Shown here in pieces: positions 45,761 through 55,242 of a stretch of 64,000 nucleotides of DNA. Position numbers and translations under genes: made by a program. The notes under the pieces were generated by a model that was not told the origin of the DNA, searched no databases, and worked only from the letters and a program-made list of their open reading frames with translations. Location: positions 186,001 through 250,000 of the forward strand of contig NZ_BLIV01000007.1 of assembly GCF_009811755.1 (NCBI RefSeq), given 5' to 3'. The DNA comes from Roseobacter cerasinus. GTDB lineage: Bacteria > Pseudomonadota > Alphaproteobacteria > Rhodobacterales > Rhodobacteraceae. Numbering within the stretch: position 1 is the stretch's first letter; every line of letters begins with the position of its first letter.

Positions 45761-47347
45761 ATGTTTGGATGGATGACGCGGCGCAGTCTGCTGGCGACTT
45801 TGCTGGCCGGGCCACTGGCGCTGGGGGCGTTGCCGGGTGTGGCGCAGGCCGAGACGACGCTGCGGGTGATTCCACATGCGGATCTGAAAAATCTCGATCC
45901 GATCTGGACCACCGCTTATATCACCCGCAACCACGGCTACATGATCTACGACACGCTGTTTGCGATGAACGAAAACTTCGAGCCGCAGCCGCAGATGGTC
46001 GATACCTGGGAAACCTCCGAGGATGGTCTGACCTGGACATTTGTGCTGCGTGACGGGCTGACGTTCCACGATGGTGCGCCGGTCACGGCGACGGATGTGG
46101 TGGCCTCGCTGGAGCGCTGGGGTAAACGCGATGGTATGGGCCAACAGCTCTTTGCCAACACCGCGAGCCTTGAGGCGCAGGACGACAAGACAGTGGTGCT
46201 GACGCTGGCCAATGACTATGGGCTGGTGCTGGAGAGCATCGGCAAGATCTCTTCCAACGTGCCCTTCATCATGCCCGCCCGCGTTGCGGCGACCGACCCT
46301 TTTGAGCAAATCACAGACTTCACCGGTTCAGGGCCGTTTGTGTTCCAGGCGGATGAATGGGTGCCGGGCAGCACGGTGGTTTACACCAAGTTTGACGACT
46401 ACGTGCCGCGTGAAGAGCCCGTTTCTGCCGCATCGGGTGGCAAGGTGGCCAAGGTCGACAAGGTTGTCTGGACCTACTTCCCCGATCAGACCACAGCGAT
46501 GAACGCGCTGATGGCAGGCGAAGTGGATTTCTTTGAGCAGCCCGCCAATGATCTTGCACCGCTCTTGGAGGCGAACCCGGATATCACCGTCGAGGTGAAC
46601 GACCCGCTGGGCAACATCGGCTTTGCCCGTTTCAACCACCTGTTGCCGCCCTTCGACAATGCGGATGTGCGCCGTGCGGCGATCATGGCGATGAAGCAGG
46701 AAGACTACATGGCTGCGGCTGTGGGGGATCCGAAGTTCTGGAAAACCTGCTATTCGGTCTTCCCTTGTGGCACCCCGCTCGACAATGATGTGGGTTCCGA
46801 AGTGATCGCCAAGGGGGACATCGATGCGGCCAAGGCGGCCCTGGCCGAGACCGGCTATGATGGCACGCCCGTTGTGATCATGCAGCCGACCGACATCCCG
46901 ATCCTCTCCGCTTTCTCGCTGGTCACAGCGGAAAAGTTGCGCAACGTGGGCTTTGAGGTCGACGTGCAGGCGATGGACTGGTCGACGCTGACGTCACGCC
47001 GCGCCTCGCGTGATCCGGTGGCCGATGGCGGCTGGAACATGTTCCACACCTGGTGGATTGGTGCGGATGTGATTGACCCGATGGCCATCGCCTTCTCCGG
47101 TAACCCGGATGCGGGATGGTTCGGCTGGGCCGAGGATGCCGCCCTCGAAGAGGCGCGCGCCGCCTTCGCGGTTGCGGGCAGCGAAGACGAGAAAAAGCAG
47201 GTCGCCCAGACAGTGCAGGACCGCCTGTGGTCCATTGGTGCGTCCGGCCAGTTGGGGCAGTTCTTCAACCCCGTGGCCTATCGCAGCAACGTAAAAGGTC
47301 TGATCAAATCCCCGGTACAGTTCTTCTGGAACATCTCGATCGAGTGA
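45761..47347 (+). CDS. ABC transporter substrate-binding protein, family 5 (DppA/OppA-like)
   Basis: The 528-aa periplasmic binding protein has a twin-arginine-like signal ('MTRRSLLATLLAG', cleavage after 'AQA' near residue 30). The SBP_bac_5 fold shows 'LDPIWTTAYITRNHGYMIYD', 'WTFVLRDGLTFHDGAPVTA' and 'SGPFVFQADEWVPGS'. The family binds di- and oligopeptides but also other solutes. AGGGAG precedes the ATG. It is the first gene of a four-gene ABC operon divergent from the amidohydrolase-M81 pair. Confidence 0.93.
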   Translation: MFGWMTRRSLLATLLAGPLALGALPGVAQAETTLRVIPHADLKNLDPIWTTAYITRNHGYMIYDTLFAMNENFEPQPQMVDTWETSEDGLTWTFVLRDGLTFHDGAPVTATDVVASLERWGKRDGMGQQLFANTASLEAQDDKTVVLTLANDYGLVLESIGKISSNVPFIMPARVAATDPFEQITDFTGSGPFVFQADEWVPGSTVVYTKFDDYVPREEPVSAASGGKVAKVDKVVWTYFPDQTTAMNALMAGEVDFFEQPANDLAPLLEANPDITVEVNDPLGNIGFARFNHLLPPFDNADVRRAAIMAMKQEDYMAAAVGDPKFWKTCYSVFPCGTPLDNDVGSEVIAKGDIDAAKAALAETGYDGTPVVIMQPTDIPILSAFSLVTAEKLRNVGFEVDVQAMDWSTLTSRRASRDPVADGGWNMFHTWWIGADVIDPMAIAFSGNPDAGWFGWAEDAALEEARAAFAVAGSEDEKKQVAQTVQDRLWSIGASGQLGQFFNPVAYRSNVKGLIKSPVQFFWNISIE

Positions 47348-47420
47348 TCTGACATGTTTTGCCCGGCGCGGTTTTGGGCTGCGCCGGATGTGAAAGTTTT
47401 CCGACAATCGCGGAGGCGCC

Positions 47421-48365
47421 ATGACGCGCTACATCACCATGCGTGTGCTCTCGACCATTCCGGTCATGGTGCTCGTGGCTTTGTTTGTGTTCCTGATGCT
47501 GCGGCTGGCGCCGGGTGACCCAGCCTCCGTGATCGCGGGCGACTATGCCACTGCGGAAGACGTGGCGCGCATTCGCGAACAGTTGGGCTTGTCGGACCCT
47601 ATCGTCGTGCAGTTCCTGCGCTGGGTCGGCGCGCTGATCCAAGGGGATCTGGGCACCTCTATCTTCTCCGGCAAGCCCGTGACCGAACTGATTGGTCAGC
47701 GTATTGAACCCACCATCCTGTTGGCGCTCACGACCATCATCTTCGCCGTTGTCGTGGCCGTGCCTCTGGGCACCATCGCCGCCTTTCGCGCGGGCTCACT
47801 GCTCGACCGAGTGGTGATGCTGTTTTCGGTCAGCGGGTTTTCCGTGCCCGTCTTCGTGCTGGGCTATATCCTCATTTACACATTCTCCATGTCGCTGAAG
47901 ATCCTACCGGTGCAGGGGTACAAATCGCCCCTTGTGGAAGGGTTTGGCCCGTTTCTTTACCACATCACGCTGCCGACAGTGACGCTGTCGGTGATCTTCA
48001 TCGCTCTGATTGCGCGGATGACCCGCGCGTCCGTCATCGAAGTGTTGGAGGAAGACTACATCCGCACCGCCCGCGCCAAGGGGCAGTCGGAGCTAACCAT
48101 CCTGATGCGCCACGCGCTGCGCAACGCCGCCGTACCGGTGGTGACCGTGATCGGCATCGGGATTGCGCTGCTGATCGGCGGGGTGGTGGTGACCGAAAGC
48201 GTGTTCAACATCCCCGGCCTGGGGCGACTGGTGCTCGATGCGGTGCTGGCGCGCGACTACCCGATCATCCAGGGTCTGATCCTGTTCTTCAGTTTCATCT
48301 ATATCTTCATCAACCTGATGATCGACCTCAGCTATACGCTGCTTGACCCGAGGATCCGCTACTGA
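47421..48365 (+). CDS. ABC transporter permease (DppB-like)
   Basis: The 314-aa inner-membrane permease has six helices. It starts with the DppB-type 'ITMRVLSTIPVMVLVALFVF' and 'RLAPGDPA', and has 'ARMTRASVIEVLEEDYIRTA' leading into the EAA-like loop 'RAKGQSELTILMRHALRNA'. CGGAGG lies upstream of the ATG. It overlaps the next permease by one base (TGATG). Confidence 0.94.
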   Translation: MTRYITMRVLSTIPVMVLVALFVFLMLRLAPGDPASVIAGDYATAEDVARIREQLGLSDPIVVQFLRWVGALIQGDLGTSIFSGKPVTELIGQRIEPTILLALTTIIFAVVVAVPLGTIAAFRAGSLLDRVVMLFSVSGFSVPVFVLGYILIYTFSMSLKILPVQGYKSPLVEGFGPFLYHITLPTVTLSVIFIALIARMTRASVIEVLEEDYIRTARAKGQSELTILMRHALRNAAVPVVTVIGIGIALLIGGVVVTESVFNIPGLGRLVLDAVLARDYPIIQGLILFFSFIYIFINLMIDLSYTLLDPRIRY

Positions 48366-49243
48366 TGACTGACGCAACCCTTCCGGCAGCACCCGCCGAG
48401 ACATCGAAGGACATCAGCCTCATCCGCCACGCGCTGCGCAATCGCGGGGTGTTCTGGGGCGGCGTGGTCCTGTTGCTGATCGCGGCCTTCGCCATTGTCG
48501 GCCCGTTCTTTGTGGCAGACCCCACGGCACTGAACCCGATCAACCGTCTGAAACCGCCCGGAAGCGCGGGGCTCTTTGGCACCGACATGCTGGGGCGTGA
48601 CGTCTATTCCCGCGTCGTGAACGGCGCGCAGATCTCGCTGGTGGTGGGGCTGTCGGTCGCGGTGATTGCCGTGGCGCTGGGGCTCTTCCTGGGGTTGATC
48701 GCGGGCTACATCCGGTTGATGGACGCGCTGATCATGCGGCTGATGGATGGTCTGATGTCGATCCCCGCGATCCTGCTGGCGATTGCGCTCATCTCGCTCT
48801 CTGGTGCCACGCTCGCCACGGTGGTTGTGGCCATCGTCATCCCTGAAATCCCGCGCGTGGTGCGGCTGGTGCGCTCTGTCGTGCTGACTGTCCGCGAGGA
48901 GCCTTATGTGGAAGCGGCGATTTCGGCCGGCACCAAGGTGCCCACGATCCTCATGCGCCACGTGCTGCCCAACACCATCGCGCCGCTAATCGTGCAGGCG
49001 ACATATATTTGCGGCTCGGCCATGTTGACGGAGTCCATCCTCGGCTTTCTGGGCGCGGGCATCCCGCCGGAAATCCCGTCCTGGGGCAACATCATGTCCG
49101 AAGGGCGCACCTTCTTCCAACTGACCCCGTGGATCATCTTCTTCCCCGGCGTCTGCCTCGCGCTGACGGTGCTGGCAGTGAACGTGGTGGGCGACGGGCT
49201 GCGCGACACGCTCGATCCGCGCATTGCCAAGGCGATGCGGTAA
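48365..49243 (+). CDS. ABC transporter permease (DppC-like)
   Basis: The 292-aa permease is the DppC-type partner: 'GTDMLGRDVYSRVVNGAQIS', 'MRLMDGLMSIPAILLAIAL', the EAA loop 'YVEAAISAGTKVPTILMRH', and 'TESILGFLGAGIPPEIPSWG'. About six membrane helices follow an N-terminal cytoplasmic tail. The stop overlaps the ATPase ATG by one base (TAATG). Confidence 0.94.
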   Translation: MTDATLPAAPAETSKDISLIRHALRNRGVFWGGVVLLLIAAFAIVGPFFVADPTALNPINRLKPPGSAGLFGTDMLGRDVYSRVVNGAQISLVVGLSVAVIAVALGLFLGLIAGYIRLMDALIMRLMDGLMSIPAILLAIALISLSGATLATVVVAIVIPEIPRVVRLVRSVVLTVREEPYVEAAISAGTKVPTILMRHVLPNTIAPLIVQATYICGSAMLTESILGFLGAGIPPEIPSWGNIMSEGRTFFQLTPWIIFFPGVCLALTVLAVNVVGDGLRDTLDPRIAKAMR

Positions 49244-50841
49244 TGGCGGTTCTGGAGGTCACAGGGCTGACCGTAGAGCTGCCCCCAAGCGCTGACCGTC
49301 CCTATGCGGTCGAAGACATCACCCTGCATGTGAATGCAGGCGAGATCCTCTGCATCGTCGGCGAAAGCGGGTCAGGCAAATCTGTCACAGCCTTCTCGGT
49401 CATGGGGTTGGCGGACAAGCGCGCGCTGACGCCTGTGGCGGGCACCATCACGCTGGAAGGCGAGGATTTGCTGACCGCCAGCGACCAACGCCTGCGCAAA
49501 CTGCGCGGCGAGAAGATGGCGATGATTTTTCAGGAGCCGATGACCGCGCTGAACCCGGTGCTGAGGGTGGGCGATCAGATCGGCGAGATGCTGGAGATCC
49601 ACACCGACCTCTCCGCATCGGCGCGTAAGGCCAAGGTCATCGAGGCCATGCGGGACGTCAGCCTGCCGGACCCGGAGAAGATGTACCGCTCCTATCCGCA
49701 CCAGCTTTCGGGCGGGCAGCGGCAGCGGATCATGATCGCCATGGCGCTGACGCTGGAGCCCCAGCTGCTAATTGCAGACGAGCCGACAACTGCGCTCGAT
49801 GTGACCACGCAGGCGCAGATCCTCAAGCTGATCAAGGATATCCAGCGGCGCAAGGGAATGGGCGTGATGTTCATCACCCATGACTTTGGTGTGGTGGCCG
49901 AGATTGCCGACCGCGTGGCGGTGATGAAGCATGGCCGTATCGTGGAGCAGGGCACCGTGGCCGAGGTGCTGGGCGCGCCGAAGGATCCCTATACCCAGAA
50001 ATTGATTGCGGCAGTGCCGTCGATGACGCCGCCTGAACGCCCCGAGGCCCAAGGTTCTGTGGCGTTGCAGACGCAGGCCCTCGTGAAGACATATGGGCAG
50101 CAGGGCCTCTTTGGCTCGGGCCGCGTTGTCAGGGCGGCGCAAGAGGTGGACCTGACTGTGCGGCGGGGCGAAACGCTGGGGATCGTGGGCGAAAGCGGCT
50201 CCGGCAAATCCACCGTTGCGCGTTGCGTCATGCGATTGATCGATCCGACCTCGGGTGCGATCCTGATCGACGGCGAGAACATCGCGTCCTTGCGCGAAGG
50301 CCAATTGCGTCCGCACCGCCGCGATATCCAGATCGTGTTCCAGGATCCCTATCGCTCGCTCAACCCGCGCCGGACCGTGGGGCAGAGCATCATCGAAGGG
50401 CCCGTGAATTTCGGGCTGGCCGTTCCCGAGGCGAAGGCTCGCGCTGCGGAGCTGATGAAGGTCGTCGGGCTCTCTTCAGATGCGCTGGAACGCTTCCCGC
50501 ATCAATTCTCCGGCGGGCAACGCCAGCGCATCTGCATCGCGCGCGCGCTGGCGATGGAGCCTGCTATCCTGATTGCGGATGAGGCGGTCTCGGCGCTTGA
50601 TGTCTCGGTGCAGGCTCAGGTGCTGGACCTTTTGGACGATGTGCGCGAGCGGTTCGACCTGGCCATGCTGTTCATCACCCATGATCTGCGGGTTGCAGCC
50701 CAGATATGTGACCGGATCATGGTGATGAACAAGGGAGAGGTCGTCGAAACGGGCCACACCGCACAGGTCTACGCCGACCCGCAGCACGCCTACACCCGCG
50801 CATTGCTTGCCGCGGCGCCGGGAACAGGGCCGGGGACCTGA
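49243..50841 (+). CDS. dipeptide-type ABC transporter double ATPase
   Basis: The 532-aa protein fuses two ATPase domains equivalent to DppD and DppF. Domain 1 has Walker A 'GESGSGKS', '[15 protein letters not shown]' and '[11 protein letters not shown]'. Domain 2 has 'GESGSGKST', '[20 protein letters not shown]', '[15 protein letters not shown]' and '[11 protein letters not shown]'. Domain 2 therefore has Ala-Val in place of the usual Pro-Thr after the catalytic Glu. The oligopeptide C-terminal region follows each domain. The ATG at 49243 overlaps the permease stop. Confidence 0.94.
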   Translation: MAVLEVTGLTVELPPSADRPYAVEDITLHVNAGEILCIVGESGSGKSVTAFSVMGLADKRALTPVAGTITLEGEDLLTASDQRLRKLRGEKMAMIFQEPMTALNPVLRVGDQIGEMLEIHTDLSASARKAKVIEAMRDVSLPDPEKMYRSYPHQLSGGQRQRIMIAMALTLEPQLLIADEPTTALDVTTQAQILKLIKDIQRRKGMGVMFITHDFGVVAEIADRVAVMKHGRIVEQGTVAEVLGAPKDPYTQKLIAAVPSMTPPERPEAQGSVALQTQALVKTYGQQGLFGSGRVVRAAQEVDLTVRRGETLGIVGESGSGKSTVARCVMRLIDPTSGAILIDGENIASLREGQLRPHRRDIQIVFQDPYRSLNPRRTVGQSIIEGPVNFGLAVPEAKARAAELMKVVGLSSDALERFPHQFSGGQRQRICIARALAMEPAILIADEAVSALDVSVQAQVLDLLDDVRERFDLAMLFITHDLRVAAQICDRIMVMNKGEVVETGHTAQVYADPQHAYTRALLAAAPGTGPGT

Positions 50842-51582
50842 GTTACCCACCACGACTGTGGCGACGGTGGATAGAAAAGGGCCGTCATCTCGCAGTCGTT
50901 GGAGCAGAAAAAGGCTCCAGCGCCCCGCTTCTTGCTGTGTAAGACAGAGCTTGCAACGTCAGATACAGGATCACTTTTGCCCCGCTCTGCAATTGTTAAG
51001 AGATGATCGTACACGAACTCCATGCCCCGGACGTTGTTGGCGCGCAAAACGCCAGTACGGTCTTGCGGAAGCCCTGTCGTTCCCCGTCTCTTGGTAGATT
51101 TGTGTCGCAGTTGCAGACACATCTCTTTGTAAAGGCGAAGATCTTCTGAGTCTTCGCACCCCGACCCTCATGCAACGGAATATGCTGTGCCGAAGGCGTC
51201 CTTCCTCTTACAGAAGGCAATTCGTCACGAAGCTGCTGCGAGCCTCGGCGATGGCAACCCATCTGTGGTCGCAATTTCACGTTGCGAAGTGTCGGAGGAG
51301 TGATGCGCCTCGCCGAAGACTATCTTACCGACAATGGGAGCGAATCTTTAGGCCGAGACCAATGACACCAGAGATGCCGCCTTTTTGGGTCGCATTTTAG
51401 CGATTAAGGTCTGCTTCGGAGAAGCTGCGGTGCAGCATCTTTAGTTCAAGTCAAGGGAAGCAAAGGGCTTATCCTCGATGTGTTATCGCACCACGCGACA
51501 GTGGATGCGGCGGCGCCTCCGAGGTCGGCACCGATCAAGACGCGGACTTTGCTATCTTTCGCTGCGGCAGTACGGATGACCG
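50842..51582. other. gene-poor decayed region
   Basis: About 740 bp with no believable gene. Short frames on both strands lack family features, and base composition is lower in GC than the flanking operons. A plus-strand 'YLTDNGSES'-like phrase near 51322 hints at an old transposase, but nothing else supports it. Confidence 0.4.
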
Positions 51583-52200
51583 CTATTGTCGCGTCGGTTG
51601 TGGACTAACCAACAACAACACTCCGAACACAAACATCGTGACCCCCGATACGCGTTGCATCACTGGCAGCTTTCCAGAAGCAAAGCGGGACGCAAAGTGA
51701 CCTGCAGACGCGTATGCGAAGATCGCAACAGCTTCCATGGTTAGAAACGCAAAGCCGAGTGCCGCATAGCTCTGCCAGTAGCTATTCAAATCGACAAACT
51801 GCGGGAAAAATGCGGCAAATATCAGGATCGCTTTGGGGTTGCTCAGCGCAACTAAACCTTCTGCTCTGAAAGCTCTGCCGAGCGACGAGGTGGATGTTCT
51901 CCCCATCTCAACATCTATGGTCTGAGCGCTCCGCCAAAGAGCTACGCCCAACCAAATTAGATATGCAGCTCCTACGATCTTAACAAAGGTGAAGAGCGTC
52001 GCTGACGCGGTCAAGACAACGCCTAGTCCCAACGCACTGACAACAATCATCGGCACAAAAACCAAGAGCCTACCAAACGCAGCCCTTTGGGCAAAAAGAA
52101 CGCCGGCCCGTGAGCCATGGGTCATCGCGAGAAGGTTATTCGGACCAAAAGCAAGGTTGAGCGCGAAGCAAGCAGGAATGAAAATTAGCCAGTCAATCAT
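51583..52200 (-). CDS. LysE/RhtB family amino acid exporter
   Basis: The 205-aa protein has six hydrophobic helices and the LysE pattern: 'IPACFALNLAFGPNNLLAMT' near the N-terminus, 'KIVGAAYLIWLGVALWRS' and 'EGLVALSNPKAILIFAAFFP' in the centre. Members export amino acids or homoserine lactone-type compounds; the substrate is not predictable. GC content is visibly lower than that of the neighbouring operons, and it lies between decayed DNA and a GNAT fragment, which suggests horizontal arrival. Confidence 0.88.
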   Translation of the reverse strand: MIDWLIFIPACFALNLAFGPNNLLAMTHGSRAGVLFAQRAAFGRLLVFVPMIVVSALGLGVVLTASATLFTFVKIVGAAYLIWLGVALWRSAQTIDVEMGRTSTSSLGRAFRAEGLVALSNPKAILIFAAFFPQFVDLNSYWQSYAALGFAFLTMEAVAIFAYASAGHFASRFASGKLPVMQRVSGVTMFVFGVLLLVSPQPTRQ

Positions 52201-52245
52201 GTTGGATCGCTATCCCGGGTTTGCTTAAGTTCTCGTCAGATCAAC

Positions 52246-52392
52246 TCAGATAGATTTTTCGAAGAAGACTCGATTGAACCCGCTTTCTGTTCGTCTTTCG
52301 ATCTCTCGATACCCCAGATCAGGATAGATGGACAGGTTTTCTGCCATCTTTTCGTCGTATAGAGTTTGTCTCCTCAGTTGGAGAACAGGCTA
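52246..52392 (-). pseudogene. C-terminal fragment of a GNAT acetyltransferase
   Basis: The minus-strand frame reads 'LRRQTLYDEKMAENLSIYPD', then 'LGYREIERRTESGFNRVFFE' and 'KSI' before a TGA at 52246-52248. This is the end of a GNAT fold ('EN...Y..LGY.E..R....GF.RV...K'). An in-frame stop lies near 52390 and no N-terminal acetyl-CoA loop is found upstream. Only about 47 residues remain, so this is a broken gene. Confidence 0.75.
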
Positions 52393-52743
52393 ACCTTAAA
52401 GCGAGGATAGTTCAGGGGAGAAGGTCACCGCCTCAGGTTCCATTTTGCATCGCATGGTAGGTCCTTAACTTGGGCATTTGTTTTTACGGAAAGACGCCAA
52501 ATCGAGACTGTGCTTTCGCCCCAGCTTGCCCCTTCTGTTCAGGAACAATACGTCAATGTTCTCGCGACAAGAATTTCATTGACGGTTTATTCAGTTAGGT
52601 GACAACGCCGCGAAAAATGAAGTGATTGTTGCGCAGGTGGCGGGCCTGACGGCAATCAAACTCTCTCGAAGAACATCGGTTTTCTTTTGTATAGTCCAAA
52701 ATGTTTTGAAGCCATTTTTCTTTGTCGCGCAACTTCCGGATGG
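52393..52743. other. non-coding spacer
   Basis: About 350 bp of relatively AT-rich DNA between the GNAT fragment and the cupin gene. No coding signal or clear terminator was identified. Confidence 0.4.
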
Positions 52744-53079
52744 TTAGTCTAAGAACGCCACGGTTTTGCTCCAGTGGAGAAGCACAACGCAACCATCGTT
52801 GCTCCAAACCCGGTGGCTGCTGTTCTTAGGGTTAATCACGATATCACCAGCGCTGTAGGTCCCATGTTCGTCAGATTGGGAACCGTCGAGCACGAGGATC
52901 AATTCAGCGTCGACGTGACAATGGCGCGGCACCGCAGCGCCAGGGCTATAGCGCAATACGGCGATGCCGGGTTCACCTTCCAACAGCCAAGAGATTTCGA
53001 TGCCTTCGCGAAAAGGCGTGAAGGTCAGGTCGCGCCACCCGCCCGTCAGCAAGTCAGAGATATGGACAGGCTCATCCAT
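52744..53079 (-). CDS. small cupin-domain protein
   Basis: The 111-aa protein is a single cupin barrel of the ChrR-like/anti-sigma cupin style: '[20 protein letters not shown]' carries the His-x-His metal ligands with a downstream Glu, and '[20 protein letters not shown]' gives the second motif. The ATG at 53079 overlaps the upstream hydrolase stop by 8 bp. It is the last gene of the ureide operon. It could be an enzyme (ureidoglycolate-type cupin) or a small-molecule sensor; the metal site is intact but the reaction is unknown. Confidence 0.75.
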   Translation of the reverse strand: MDEPVHISDLLTGGWRDLTFTPFREGIEISWLLEGEPGIAVLRYSPGAAVPRHCHVDAELILVLDGSQSDEHGTYSAGDIVINPKNSSHRVWSNDGCVVLLHWSKTVAFLD

Positions 53080-53740
53080 TGAGCGCACCGGTGATCTCTG
53101 CGGTTGGGGTCGCCCACCCGACGATCCCCCCTTGGGCAACAATCATCTCAATTGCAGCAGTTTTGAAGTCTGGAAAATAGCTCGCCGTCGCGTCTGTCGC
53201 GATCAGGCAGTCAAACCCGCGATCGTTGGCCTCGCGCATTGAGGTTTGCACGCACACCTCTGTCGTGACACCTGCGAAGATCAACTGTTTGATCCCATTG
53301 CCCTGCAAATGGCTCATCAAATCTGTGGCGTAGAACGCGCCTTTGCCAGGTTTGTCGACGACTTTCTCACCGGGATATGGCGCGAGCGCGGGCACAATCT
53401 CGGCACCGGGCTCTCCGGCGACAAGGACCCGGCCCATTGGGCCTTCGTCGCCGATCCGCAGTGTGGGTGCGCCGCGATCACGCTTGGCATCAGGCAGATC
53501 CGACAGGTCGGGTTTGTGGCATTCACGCGTGTGAATGACGGGCAATCCCGCTGCGCGAAACGCGCTTAAGAGCGTGGCGACAGTGGGCACGATTGACCCT
53601 AATTGCGACACGTCATTGCCCAAGCTTTCGCCAAAGCCGCCCGGTTCGATAAAGTCCCGCTGCATGTCGATGACGATCAATGCCAGCATTTCGCGTTGAA
53701 AGGGAAAATCGAAGGGATCGGCCTGGATCACTGGCATCAT
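53072..53740 (-). CDS. isochorismatase-like cysteine hydrolase, BiuH paralogue (possible triuret hydrolase)
   Basis: The 222-aa hydrolase of the isochorismatase-like family has the catalytic triad Asp25 ('[10 protein letters not shown]'), Lys130 ('[15 protein letters not shown]') and Cys163 ('[11 protein letters not shown]'). It is clearly related to the biuret hydrolase encoded in the same operon but differs in the substrate region. In Herbaspirillum a triuret hydrolase (TrtA) and BiuH are homologous neighbours, so this is a candidate TrtA. An N-carbamoyl-amide or ureidoacrylate hydrolase is the alternative. The ATG overlaps the ATPase stop as ATGA. Confidence 0.8.
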   Translation of the reverse strand: MMPVIQADPFDFPFQREMLALIVIDMQRDFIEPGGFGESLGNDVSQLGSIVPTVATLLSAFRAAGLPVIHTRECHKPDLSDLPDAKRDRGAPTLRIGDEGPMGRVLVAGEPGAEIVPALAPYPGEKVVDKPGKGAFYATDLMSHLQGNGIKQLIFAGVTTEVCVQTSMREANDRGFDCLIATDATASYFPDFKTAAIEMIVAQGGIVGWATPTAEITGALNG

Positions 53741-55242
53741 GCGTGCCCGGCCATGTAGACGCCGATTTCCGAGCGCGTGATGCTGCTCGTCGCCCCTTGA
53801 AAGGTGATTTGCCCGTCCCGGATTGTTGCCAGACGGTCCGAAAGCTCCATGATCTCGTCCAAATCTTCACTGATCAACAGAATCGCAACGCCGCGATTGC
53901 GGGCCGCGATCAATCGTTCACGGATGGCCGCGACCGCGTTGAAATCCAGCCCAAAGCATGGGTTTGCAACAATCAACAGGTCCACATCGCCGCTCAGTTC
54001 GCGGGCCAGCACAGTGCGCTGCACATTGCCGCCCGACAGCGCTGAAATCGGACTATGCGCGGAGGTGGTTTTGATGTTGTAGCCGATGATTTGCGCCTCG
54101 GCGGCGCGTTCCATTGCGCGACGGTCCTGCCAAAGCCTTGGACCGGATGTTCCCATGTCAAAGTCACGAAAGGCAAGGTTTTCAGCGACGCTCATGCTCG
54201 GGGCTGCCGCGTTTTTCAGAGGTTCTTCGGGCAGGTAGCGCACTTTGTGGTCGCGCGCTTCTTGGCGCGTGGCCGAGTAGGCGGCACCTTTGACGTTGAT
54301 GTTCCCGGCGGTCAGCGGGCGTTGGCCGGTCAGCATTTCCATCAACTCGGTCTGTCCGTTGCCCGATATCCCGGCAAGGCCCACAATCTCGCCCGAGTGA
54401 ACGGTGAGATCGTCAATCCGAATATGGGACGTACCGGAGCGAGAGCGCGCCTGGACGCCCCGCACCACCAGAACGGGGCGTTTTTCCGTCTCCTGACGGT
54501 GGGGCGCGCGTGGTGTCGCAGCGTCGCCCATCATCATATGCGCCAGTGCATCGTTGGACAGCCTGGACACCGCCCCACCCCCGACCATACGGCCGCGTCT
54601 CAAAATGGTGACATCGTCGGCATAGGCGCGGACTTCGCGGAACTTGTGGGTGATCAGCAGCACCGAAATCTCGCCCGACATGCAAAGCGCGCGGATGTGG
54701 CTCAGCATCTCATCCGCCTCATCCGGGGTCAGCACTGAGGTCGGCTCGTCCAGGATCAAGAAACGGTTGCCGAGGTAAAGCTGTTTCACGATCTCCAGCT
54801 TTTGCTTTTCGCCCGCCGACAGGCGGCTGACCGGTTGGTCCAGTTCCGGCTGAAAGGGCAGCCTGGTCAGAAACTCCGCGATTTGCGCGCGCTCAGCAGA
54901 CCAATTGATGACGCGTGGCGCATCTGCACGGCTGATCACCAGGTTCTCGGCCCCTGTCAGCGATGGCACAAGCGTGAAATGCTGGTAGACCATCCCAAGG
55001 CCGAGCCGTTGCGCGTCAATCGGGTCGGCGATCCGCGCCTCTCGCCCGTTGACCAAAAGCCCGCCTTCGGTCGCGTGGTAAAAGCCCATGATGCACTTGA
55101 CCAAGGTCGATTTGCCCGCACCGTTTTCACCCAAAAGCGCATGCACAGTCCCGGGCCGCACGGTCATCGACACAGCGTCCAACGCGGTGAATGCGCCAAA
55201 GCGCATTGTCATGCCGACGGTTTCGACCTGCAGCGCCTCCAT
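53737..55242 (-). CDS. BMP-type ABC transporter double ATPase
   Basis: The 501-aa protein has two ATPase domains of the sugar/nucleoside class (RbsA/YufO-like). Domain 1 has Walker A 'GENGAGKST', '[15 protein letters not shown]' and '[16 protein letters not shown]'. Domain 2 is degenerate at the P-loop position ('[14 protein letters not shown]'), as usual for this class, with '[15 protein letters not shown]' and '[12 protein letters not shown]'. It energises the two permeases of the operon. The ATG overlaps the biuH stop by one base. A BMP-type importer with a hydrolase set suggests uptake of ureides rather than nucleosides. Confidence 0.92.
   Translation of the reverse strand: MEALQVETVGMTMRFGAFTALDAVSMTVRPGTVHALLGENGAGKSTLVKCIMGFYHATEGGLLVNGREARIADPIDAQRLGLGMVYQHFTLVPSLTGAENLVISRADAPRVINWSAERAQIAEFLTRLPFQPELDQPVSRLSAGEKQKLEIVKQLYLGNRFLILDEPTSVLTPDEADEMLSHIRALCMSGEISVLLITHKFREVRAYADDVTILRRGRMVGGGAVSRLSNDALAHMMMGDAATPRAPHRQETEKRPVLVVRGVQARSRSGTSHIRIDDLTVHSGEIVGLAGISGNGQTELMEMLTGQRPLTAGNINVKGAAYSATRQEARDHKVRYLPEEPLKNAAAPSMSVAENLAFRDFDMGTSGPRLWQDRRAMERAAEAQIIGYNIKTTSAHSPISALSGGNVQRTVLARELSGDVDLLIVANPCFGLDFNAVAAIRERLIAARNRGVAILLISEDLDEIMELSDRLATIRDGQITFQGATSSITRSEIGVYMAGHA

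Noticed and set aside
51301-51420. 'YLTDNGSES'-like transposase phrase
   Set aside because: One short match with a stop codon soon after; not enough to call an IS fragment.
52595-52807. 70-codon minus-strand frame before the cupin stop
   Set aside because: It overlaps the cupin gene in another frame and shows no family pattern or ribosome-binding site.
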